Below are positions 54,539-64,000 of a DNA stretch of 64,000 nt, in pieces; position 1 is the first letter of the stretch; each line of letters opens with the position of its first letter. Both the position numbers and the translations under genes were made by a program. A model generated the notes under the pieces. It had not been told where the DNA came from. It did no database searches and worked only from the letters and a program-made list of their open reading frames with translations. The DNA is from Lantana camara (taxonomy: Eukaryota; Streptophyta; Magnoliopsida; Lamiales; Verbenaceae): contig CM074856.1 in the NCBI GenBank assembly GCA_037501455.1, forward strand, positions 95,244,001 through 95,308,000. The letters run 5' to 3'.

Positions 54539-56373
54539 TGTAACGCCCCGGTTTTTCAATTTTATTAATATGCCTTATTTGCTTCTAAATTGCGCAATTT
54601 AATTATTTAATTATGTGATTAATTGTTTTTACGTGTTTCATATTTAATTTTATTATGAATCGTTATAATTTTATTTTAATTCAATATTATTTCAAATATT
54701 TCGTATATTAAGTATATATATACATAAATATATATATATATATTTCTTTAATTATTGTTAATTATTTTATTTTAATAATCCTAATATTAAATATAGTTAT
54801 GTAATGTAAATGTATATATGTTGTAAGGTACGTATGCATGAATATATTAATGCATGCATAATATATTTACAAATTGTTTTTGCATGCATGTTTATAAACT
54901 ATATATATATGTTTAATTATTTTATTATTAATTTAATGATTATGCTAATTATAGGTTATGTTAATTAGTCATGTTTTAATTAGTTAATTATTCATATATA
55001 TGTTTATACGTTGAAAAATATATTTATGCATGAAAAATAATTTTGCATGGGAATTAATATTTTATGCATGGATTTTAATTCCTTTTTGCATGGAATTTCA
55101 TAATTTATGCATGAATTGCATGTATGAGTTTGTTCGTTTATTTTGTGTTTCGTTCTTATATGATATGATATCAAATTGCCACGATTTTGTAATATGTTGT
55201 ACATATATGTGTTATGGACATGATTTTATGCTCAATTTATGTTTTTGAATTCATTTGATAGGTTAACGAATTTAATTTGTATCGAGGAACCAAAACGGGA
55301 GCTAATGAGCACTTAGCGTACCCTTGGTTCCGAATTTAATATCTTGAGCTCGGGAACTCGGATTCGAGTTCCGTCAACTCCGCTGAACTCGTAACGAAAA
55401 TACGAGTTTAGTAAACTTAGCCTTATATTTTTCCTAAATTATTTGAAACTCCGAAATCCAACCGAAAAACGAAACGGCATTCAACTTGACCTTGCTGCAC
55501 AAAATGAACCATATCTCACCCAAACCCTAACCAAACTAACCATGGTTTGATTCATTAGATTCCTAACTCAACCACCTAGCATGACATATTAAGCCCTAAC
55601 CAAGATAATCCTCACACAACCCCCAAACATCAGCCAAAGCTACTGCTCTACAGTCCAGTCCCCGTAACCCTTCAACCTTGGAGATTTTGGAGCTCAAATC
55701 TCCTCCAAACTTCAACTAATCATCAAGGTAAGTTAAGGGTTGTATTATATGTTTATTTCTGAGCATTTTCATCCTTTCATTCACAAGTTTGAGTATGGAT
55801 TCATCAATTTTGGGCTGTTATCCGAAAATAAGAGATTTTGGACAATTTCTTGATCCCCTTCGATTCTCAATGATTTTAATTGATTCCAAGCTTGAGATTG
55901 ATTGTTTTTACACCTTCATATCATTTATGATCTTTGATTTTGTGGTTATGGAGATATTTGTGAAATATCATTTATGATCTTTTGAGAAAATCCCACTTGA
56001 AGGTCACGTACGGTTGATGTCTTGGATGATCACTTTTGGAACTGATTTACTTGCTGAATTTATGTTGTTTTGCTGCATATTTGTTGGCCTAAACTGAGAT
56101 GTATAGCTGGAGTTGGAGTGAACCTTTCTTACCCTGTTTTTCCCGCGGCTTGGCCCTGTTTTCCGCTGTAATTCTTGCTGTCAAATTGCTGCGTTTTCCT
56201 TCATGTTTTGCTGTCAGTTTTTGTAACCTTGTAGGATCATTCTTGTTTAGTTTCTTGCAGCTTTTCTCGCTCAGTTTGGCTGCCTTTCTTGCCTGCCTTT
56301 CTTGCTGGTTTCTTGCTCTGTTTCTGCGTGTCGCTCTCTGTAACAGGGAAGGTTGCGCAGGTGAGTCACGGGC

Positions 56374-56492
56374 GTGCCATTTTTGGCAGTTCCAGCGAGG
56401 AACGGGGGTGCACTGTGGGCTGGGGTTGCTGTACCGAGACACGGGGGTGTCTCGGCCTAGGCTTGGAGGGTGACACGGGGGTGTCACCCCGT
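56374..56492. repeat. GC palindrome cluster, LTR C
   Basis: Related to the LTR E cluster. Two full palindromes, CGAGACACGGGGGTGTCTCG (about 56435) and GTGACACGGGGGTGTCAC (about 56470), follow two weaker units (gagtcacgggcgtgcc, aacgggggtgcac). The first differs from the E type in both arms. Confidence 0.88.
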
Positions 56493-56632
56493 TTTGCTTG
56501 AACTTTGCTGCGTTTTCTTGGACTGCTACTGCTGTTTGTATCCATGGCTGTTGTTGCTTCTACTGCTGTGTGTGTATTTATATAATTGTGCAGTGTGTGC
56601 GTGTGTATGCATGGCATGTGTGTGTGCATGGG

Positions 56633-56633
<1 letters not shown>

Positions 56634-56688
<55 letters not shown>

Positions 56689-56886
56689 TGTGTGTAATTG
56701 CATGCAAGTATAATAGGTATATATATATATATATATGCATGGCTGGGTATTTGTGCATTATGTGTGTACGTGAATGCATGGGCTTTGTAAAATATTGCAT
56801 GCATGAATAGTATTATATATGTGTATATAGGTATTAATTATGTCAATATGTATATTATGCATGCATTGGGGTGATTAAGTGTGTAC

Positions 56887-56925
<39 letters not shown>
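56634..56925. repeat. TA/TG microsatellites in LTR C
   Basis: (TA)n runs at about 56634-56683, 56718-56736 and 56886-56922 are separated by gtgtgtg and gcatgca words. They occupy the position of the large TA foldback in LTR D. Confidence 0.95.
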
Positions 56926-56928
<3 letters not shown>

Positions 56929-58944
56929 TATATATATTATATGTTATTACATATTATATGTATTAATTAAATATATATTTATTATATATTTCAATTATTA
57001 TTTGATTTAATTCAATTTTTGAATTTAATTGATTTCCATTTCGCGTATTTAATTTACTGATTATTGATTGAATGTTTTATTTATTTTATTCCTAAATGTG
57101 AATATGAATATTATGTGTTATGATTATTAAATGAATTCATGGATTAATTGATATGCATATTGAATATTATGAATGTTATGAATTTATGAACTTATGAAAT
57201 TAAATGAAACATATGAATGAATGAGTTGATTATATGTTTAAATTTCTTAATCGTGCACATGAACATTTTATTGTTACAATATGATCATTTATGCATTCAT
57301 ATCATATTCACTTCATTGTCGTGCGTCATATATGGTTTATTAAGAGTCTTGAGTCTCACGAACACGTCTTGTGGTCTTTTGTACAGTTGTCTCCAGGGTG
57401 GAGAGTTTTTGATCGTTCAGGCACTTGGTGCTCGATCCTTGTTTCATCACGGTTCAGGTGAGGGTGGTTTTCGTTTTAGCTATATAACAAACCCTACAAC
57501 CCTTACGTGAAAAGCTTTGGCCAAAACCTTATGATTATATATATATACGGTTTTCAAATGAAGTTATCGAGTAAATCCTTCTGAGTTATACGTATGAGCG
57601 CATGAGCTTAAAATGGTTTTGTAATGAGGCTATGCTCCAAACCGTGTGTCTTCATGCTAACTACGGATTCGGATGACACAGAGAGGTACGTATATAGCAT
57701 ATGCCGAATTACACGGTAAGGTATGATTTCTTATAGTATGTATTGATCGAGTAAACCCTTTTCAAATGATTTATGAATTATGTTATGTATTTATGAATTG
57801 TTATGTTTTGGCGAGACACATTTATTACTTATTACTTATCGGGCCCCGGGACTTGGTATATGTGGCTAACCGAGGAAGCAAGGGCTGACGGGGATCCCAT
57901 ATACTAGTCCCAACTTATATACGGTGATACCGGCCCTCGCTAGGAGTTTTAGCGGGGAATGGGAGCTGAGTGCCAATTGGGGAATTCATGTAACCCCATT
58001 GGTCATTGATTGGGTGGCCGGGTCTTGCTAACCCGTCCACCACCCGGAGGAAGAAGGTTGGTTATGATATGATTTATACTTATGATTATGAATATGTTAT
58101 GATTGATAGGCACCGTGCGGGAAGGCCGGGAAACGGATTGCCCAAACGAATATGATTTAGGATTTGATATATGAATTGTGTGTATTATGATATATCGCAT
58201 GAACACCTAATCAACTTATTACGGATATTTGTCGTACACGGTCGGAGTTTGGTTGGAGATTGTGCACGCTCACTCGCCGAGCCTTATATTTATGTATGAT
58301 TTATGAATGTAATGAATTTATTATGAAATAGTCGTAAAAGTCGAGCATTGTTTATCTATTTTCTTGCCCTTTTTGAGAATTAAATTCAAATAAAACCTTG
58401 CTCGGGATTTATGACTTGCATGTGCATGTTTTATATATATATGTATCGCTCCTGCTCACTCAGTCTTCTAGAGACTGACCCTCTCCCTCCCCAACACTTT
58501 AGTGTGCAGGTTTGGCTTTGGAGTTTCGAGCTAGGCGGAGGTGTCTGGAGTCTTTAAGTGGGTCGAGTTAGGCTAGGAGAGTCTTTGCACTCACTCATGT
58601 ACTTGATTTAGGTTTGATTCGATTCGGCAGTATCTTAAACTTGAATAATTATGTAATTATTATTGAATTGGTTTGTTGGTCTGTATTCATGAGTTAAAAG
58701 AGGCCTGAAGTGCCCAATTATACTTATGATTCATATGTTTGAATTAAGCATGTTGATGCATTATATTTTGTTGATTGATTATCATTGCAGGGTCTAGTTC
58801 CGCCTAGCTTAGGAAGGTTTTTTTTTATGATTGTCTCCCGTTCGCTATGGTTTGATACGGGTGCGAATTTACTGTTTCGTTACTCGTGTTGAGCCATAGT
58901 GCGGGGGATGTGGTGCCTCACGTGCGGGGTGCTACATCCTTAAG

Positions 58945-58957
58945 TGGTATCAGAGCC
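58945..58957 (+). other. Primer-binding site of element C (tRNA-iMet)
   Basis: TGGTATCAGAGCC follows the LTR end after the spacer tccttaag, almost the spacer used by element E. Confidence 0.93.
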
Positions 58958-61900
58958 CGGTTGCAAAACCGGTGTTCTCGTGTCGGGCGTGAGTCAGTCT
59001 AGGTCGTACGGCTTAGGGACTATATGGCAATGTGTGTATTGCATTGATCTTGAACATGAATTTGGCTAGACTATCTGTTGCATTTACATAAGGATCCTTG
59101 CATTAATCGTTGAAAATGTGTCATGAGCATGCACTAATCGCATGCATCTACTCTTGAAGTAAGCTATTATTTATAGGTTATGGAGATAATATCAAACCAC
59201 GGCCAAGTTCTACGACAAAGAAGATCGATTGCAAACCTTTCTGAGACACGGAAGATGGGCAGGATACTTTGGGAAGAATGTGGAGAATGCTAGATGCGTG
59301 GCTTCATAGACTGGGTTACAATTAACGGTTAGGATTTGGAATGGGAAGATTGAATTCAGAGATGCGATGGCAGAGGAACATTTGGGGTAATAGGAATAGG
59401 AGTTAATCAATGGATGGTTGTGACTCAGAAGAATAACTTATATGAATCCACTACCTAAAGTGCATTAATTGGATTCAACAGGATCTCGCAACCTAAGAAA
59501 TGAAGGGAACAAAACCTTGAAGATATATTGGTCCCGGATTTGGATCATGGAAGAGGTACTAGTAATTAAAAGGAGTAGAGATAACAGGGGTCCAGTAGAG
59601 GTTATGCATCAAGGGTTTACAAAGAAGGACTTCGAACAAAGCCTAGTGATTAGAATTCGGGTTCTAGAAGGCAAGCATTTGGGTAAACACAAATAGAGGG
59701 AAGGTGGCGATATTGAGAACAGGATTTGAGTTCATTTTTCCAAATCCCAGCTGAATTGTCATGTTGTGAGGTTAAATTGGAAGATATGGAGCAACAAATG
59801 GAAACGAGAAAGAGAGGAAATCATGCGCTCAAGTAGAAACAATTGGAGGTGAATTAAACCCACAAAGGATAACCGCGAAATTCTTGATTAAGGTGACGAT
59901 TAGAAGTAAAGGTCGAATTTCGAGAAGAAGTTTGGATACTAACTTAGTGGACGTGGAAGAATTAAGGATTAAGAAATTGCAACCTCGGATAGTGGAAGAT
60001 TCAAGTGATGCTAAAAGACTCATGGAAAACTTGAAGACCGTGGGAAAGGCAAGGAATAATTACCAGGTCAAGTGACCTTGGGATCGGAAGAACGAGGAGA
60101 GCTACCGAGTTAATAACTTTCCACATCGGTGACAGGTCCCAAAGCATTCATAGCACGTGCATCATATCTTGCATTAATTACTTATTCTTTTAACCTTATG
60201 TTTATTCGTGCATTTCTAATTGGTTTTGTTACGTTAATGTGTTGTATAATTGCTTGATGTAAATGTGATACATGCATTGTCATTTTAACCCAACATGCAT
60301 TTTAGTGTTTATTTGATAGGAAACTCATTCACTTCACCTATCAAGTATTACTTAGCCAAACCACTCTCGAATCCAATAAAGATGACTTCGGGGAAACAAA
60401 GAGTTTCAAGTAAAGGATAGGTTATTGGAAACAGGAATTCATAAAGAGAAGCGAGATTAGAGTTGATTACGGGGTGGTGGAATCGGACGAAGAATAGACA
60501 AGGGGTTTCGGACATTAAGCGAATTAGAAGGGAAGTTGAAATGCAAAACCTTGGGGTTGCCTTGTGATCAAAATCCTCCCTAATGGGAATTACTCATTAA
60601 GAATTTCGATATGAGCGGAATAAATGGAGTTCAACACGGGACAACAGAAAATTTAAGGGGGAGAGCACGACCGAGGAACAAATTGACGATTGGAAGGGTG
60701 CTCGAAGAAATATTTTAGTGAGAATAATGGAATTGCAAATTAAGGAAGACCTGGGAGTCTTATTAGGGATGATCGAAGATAAACAAGACGGCTTGAATGG
60801 TTAAATTGTTAAGAGGAGAGTTAAGTTACTCAATTCGGGTTGGAGTCCCTCATTAGGTATAACGGAAATGGCTTGGAGAATATCCCTATGTATAGAACAT
60901 GGATCTGGGGATAACAGAATTTTAAGGGAGCTTCTAGAAACTCCTAAGTCAGAATTGACAAGAGAGAGTGTCGAATCAAGTTGGCATATGATGGAATGAT
61001 GGCGGGCACGAGTAATCCAATAGGGTACAAAAAGGGGGTTCAATAATGACAATATTATCAAGTCTTCAGTTATTCCCACGATACTTCGGAAGGAAATCTA
61101 AGAAGAAACCAAACCGGAAAAGATGATCATTGGAGGATTTACATAAAACTTTAGAACGCATCAAGAACATTTTATCTTCGGTTCAAGAAATTTGGAGCTA
61201 GATGCCAAATATAACCTTAAGGGGTCAAAAGGGAATGAATGGATACCATGAACGGAAGATGGAAAAGGATTTGTGTTAAGGAAGATCCTAAGGACGAATA
61301 CCTCTAGGTAGGAATTGAATCGCCAAGGTTTGCCAGGAGTAGTTATTCTTGAGGATATTTTAAACTTCGATATGAGCAAGATAGTAGCTATAGACCTAAC
61401 TTCGAGACAGATGGTCTAAGGGTATTCGGGAGATCAAACTTGGTTAACTACAAAGAGTTGGTTGAATGAAGATTAAGGGAAATGATGAAGACTGGAAACA
61501 GTACCAGGCAGAAGGGATCTAAGAAGTATAATCCCTGAAGGATTCCTCAATTATTTCATCGGGGTACCCTGAAGAGGGTAAAGACAAACTGAGCACTGAA
61601 TCTATCTTCGGGACAGATCATACACTGAACAACGACAACTCACAATTTTAAAACTTCGCAACTACGGTGAACGGTACTTATAGCATCCATGATACATACA
61701 TTCATGCAAATTCAATTTAATAATTTCTTTGTTATGTGCTTTGTTCTCTTATCAAGTTAAATCACGTGAAGTAATTGATGATTAACGTGGATGATATTTG
61801 ATATTTACCTAGAGGTGGCTTGCGTGATTTTGAATGTGGTTTTGCGTGTACTGCTTGGGAGTATTGGAGACTTCCTTGCTTTATTTACTATGAGAGACGG

Positions 61901-62091
61901 GGTGCTCTCGTTGTTTCTAAGGGACGGGGCTTCTCTTATTTTGTTCGAGAGACGGGGTACTCTCTTTGCTTGCGAGAGACGGGGTTCTCTCATTGTTGCT
62001 CGAGAGACGGGGCTCTCTCCTTGTTGCTTGTGAGAGACGGGGAATCTCTCATTGATGGTTTTAAGCGTGCAGTGAATCCGAGGACGGATTC
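58958..62091 (+). other. Non-coding internal domain of element C
   Basis: About 3.1 kb have no frame longer than about 90 codons and no gag, protease, reverse transcriptase or integrase motif on either strand that I can find. The text is purine-rich on the plus strand (many ggaag, gaatt and aagga words). An array of six hairpin units closes it (61889-62058). Such conserved but non-coding cores are the mark of LARDs. Confidence 0.85.
61889..62058. repeat. Six-unit GAGAGACGGGG hairpin array
   Basis: Units of about 27-30 bp begin GAGAGACGGGG (once AGGGACGGGG) and continue with CTCTC after two to four bases, so each can form GAGAG/CTCTC around ACGGGG. They start near 61890, 61919, 61947, 61974, 62001 and 62031. 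The array ends about 35 bp before the polypurine tract. Confidence 0.92.
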
Positions 62092-62108
62092 TTTTAAGGG
62101 GGAGAGAT
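62092..62108 (+). other. Polypurine tract of element C
   Basis: TTTTAAGGGGGAGAGAT directly precedes the 3' LTR start TGTAACGCCCC. Confidence 0.93.
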
Positions 62109-64000
62109 TGTAACGCCCCGGTTTTTCAATTTTATTAATATGCCTTATTTGCTTCTAAATTGCGCAATTTAATTATTTAATTATGTGATTAATTGTTTTT
62201 ACGTGTTTCATATTTAATTTTATTATGAATCGTTATAATTTTATTTTAATTCAATATTATTTCAAATATTTCGTATATTAAGTATATATATACATAAATA
62301 TATATATATATATTTCTTTAATTATTGTTAATTATTTTATTTTAATAATCCTAATATTAAATATAGTTATGTAATGTAAATGTATATATGTTGTAAGGTA
62401 CGTATGCATGAATATATTAATGCATGCATAATATATTTACAAATTGTTTTTGCATGCATGTTTATAAACTATATATATATGTTTAATTATTTTATTATTA
62501 ATTTAATGATTATGCTAATTATAGGTTATGTTAATTAGTCATGTTTTAATTAGTTAATTATTCATATATATGTTTATACGTTGAAAAATATATTTATGCA
62601 TGAAAAATAATTTTGCATGGGAATTAATATTTTATGCATGGATTTTAATTCCTTTTTGCATGGAATTTCATAATTTATGCATGAATTGCATGTATGAGTT
62701 TGTTCGTTTATTTTGTGTTTCGTTCTTATATGATATGATATCAAATTGCCACGATTTTGTAATATGTTGTACATATATGTGTTATGGACATGATTTTATG
62801 CTCAATTTATGTTTTTGAATTCATTTGATAGGTTAACGAATTTAATTTGTATCGAGGAACCAAAACGGGAGCTAATGAGCACTTAGCGTACCCTTGGTTC
62901 CGAATTTAATATCTTGAGCTCGGGAACTCGGATTCGAGTTCCGTCAACTCCGCTGAACTCGTAACGAAAATACGAGTTTAGTAAACTTAGCCTTATATTT
63001 TTCCTAAATTATTTGAAACTCCGAAATCCAACCGAAAAACGAAACGGCATTCAACTTGACCTTGCTGCACAAAATGAACCATATCTCACCCAAACCCTAA
63101 CCAAACTAACCATGGTTTGATTCATTAGATTCCTAACTCAACCACCTAGCATGACATATTAAGCCCTAACCAAGATAATCCTCACACAACCCCCAAACAC
63201 AGCCAAAGCTACTGCTCTACAGTCCAGTCCCCGTAACCCTTCAACCTTGGAGATTTTGGAGCTCAAATCTCCTCCAAACTTCAACTAATCATCAAGGTAA
63301 GTTAAGGGTTGTATTATATGTTTATTTCTGAGCATTTTCATCCTTTCATTCACAAGTTTGAGTATGGATTCATCAATTTTGGGCTGTTATCCGAAAATAA
63401 GAGATTTTGGACAATTTCTTGATCCCCTTCGATTCTCAATGATTTTAATTGATTCCAAGCTTGAGATTGATTGTTTTTACACCTTCATATCATTTATGAT
63501 CTTTGATTTTGTGGTTATGGAGATATTTGTGAAATATCATTTATGATCTTTTGAGAAAATCCCACTTGAAGGTCACGTACGGTTGATGTCTTGGATGATC
63601 ACTTTTGGAACTGATTTACTTGCTGAATTTATGTTGTTTTGCTGCATATTTGTTGGCCTAAACTGAGATGTATAGCTGGAGTTGGAGTGAACCTTTCTTA
63701 CCCTGTTTTTCCCGCGGCTTGGCCCTGTTTTCCGCTGTAATTCTTGCTGTCAAATTGCTGCGTTTTCCTTCATGTTTTGCTGTCAGTTTTTGTAACCTTG
63801 TAGGATCATTCTTGTTTAGTTTCTTGCAGCTTTTCTCGCTCAATTTGGCTGCCTTTCTTGCCTGCCTTTCTTGCTGGTTTCTTGCTCTGTTTCTGCGTGT
63901 CGCTCTCTGTAACAGGGAAGGTTGCGCAGGCGAGTCACGGGCGTGCCATTTTTGGCAGTTCCAGCGAGGAACGGGGGTGCACTGTGGGCTGGGGTTGCTG
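62109..64000 (+). repeat. 3' LTR of element C, truncated by window end
   Basis: This is collinear with 54539-56431 at an offset of 7,570, then 7,569 after a one-base deletion near 63199. Two substitutions were noted (63843, 63931). The second changes a GTGAGT word to GCGAGT. Confidence 0.96.

Larger units (their letters stand above)
54539..58936 (+). repeat. 5' LTR of element C
   Basis: TGTAACGCCCCGGTTTTTCA to GTGCGGGGTGCTACA. Landmarks: CAAG|GTAAGT donor at 55728; palindromes 56374-56492; TA and TG microsatellites 56580-56930; acceptor CTCCAG ending 57396; 61-nt mini-exon 57397-57457; donor GTGAGG 57458; hairpin 58460-58478; acceptor TGCAG ending 58509; stem arms 58529-58539 and 58799-58809. 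Confidence 0.96.
54539..64000 (+). mobile_element. LARD-like non-autonomous Gypsy element C
   Basis: It has a 5' LTR of 4,398 bp (54539-58936), an internal region of only 3,172 bp (58937-62108) without retrotransposon protein, and a 3' LTR starting at 62109 that runs out of the window. Primer-binding site and polypurine tract are perfect. Large LTRs around a non-coding ~3-kb core match the definition of LARDs. The visible 1.9 kb of the two LTRs differ at three places by eye (55630 deletion, 56274/63843, 56362/63931), so insertion is recent. The left flank tccac (54534-54538) should recur at the far end. Enzymes must come from a partner; E-like chromoviruses share the primer spacer and purine tract. 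Confidence 0.93.

Noticed and set aside
55004..55977. Small frames repeated at 62574-63546
   Set aside because: Same cause as in E: duplicated LTRs of element C.
59210..61379. Degenerate gag or pol in the core of element C
   Set aside because: I looked for zinc knuckle, DPG, FIDD, integrase and chromodomain words on both strands and found none; short frames are scattered at random.
61889..62058. CRISPR-like array from regular repeats
   Set aside because: Repeats are short, imperfect and part of a plant LTR element; spacers are not unique sequences and no cas gene is possible here.

Overview
This window is plant nuclear DNA made almost entirely of LTR retrotransposons inserted into one another. 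The evidence is Ty1/Copia and chromodomain-bearing Ty3/Gypsy polyproteins, primer-binding sites matching the 3' end of initiator tRNA-Met (TGGTATCAGAGC), polypurine tracts, TG...CA LTR ends and 5-bp target-site duplications (TSDs). I see no convincing host gene. The species cannot be named from this sequence.

Layout. 1-8996: old Gypsy debris, namely a minus-strand LTR (H, 138-3919), a decayed gag-pol (3920-5437) followed by its plus-strand 3' LTR (F, 5438-8579), and a minus-strand LTR stub (G, 8580-8996). 8997-10249: the only stretch I cannot assign. 10250-10397: a tRNA-derived SINE-like sequence. 10398-13602: a minus-strand Copia pol relic split by solo LTR M (10526-12856, TSD cctaa). From 13603 insertions stack rightwards: LTR J1 (13603) is cut by Copia I (14283), whose LTR holds solo LTR N (14647-16776, TSD caaag). 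Copia I's leader is cut by LTR J2 (18734), J2 by minus-strand LTR K (19672), and K by LTR D (20017). D received a full-length Copia L (23049-33055, TSD ttgct) and a minus-strand Tekay/Del-like chromovirus B (33111 to beyond the window). B's pol received a nearly intact chromovirus E (38489-48567, TSD tgcat). B's 5' LTR received the LARD-like element C (54539 to beyond 64000).

Relative ages follow from nesting and LTR divergence. By eye I find about 2 differences between the two 2,690-bp LTRs of E, and 3 between the visible C LTR parts (about 1.9 kb). B carries eight in-frame stops and Copia L several lesions.

The most interesting signal is architectural. Several unrelated-looking Gypsy LTRs (E, C, F, D, H, M, N, B) share a hidden layout: consensus splice donors and acceptors bounding a 61-81 nt mini-exon inside the LTR; a short hairpin (TCAGTC/GACTGA, changed to TTAGTC/GACTAA in B) whose 3' arm looks like a branch point and precedes a pyrimidine tract and AG; a long-range stem GCTAGGCGG/CCGCCTAGC around the last ~280 nt; and clusters of short GC palindromes. 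The Copia family has its own set: a palindrome just after the TATA box, leader hairpins with a constant AACCGY loop, and a 16-nt leader motif repeated four times. These are readings by eye and need transcript and covariation tests.
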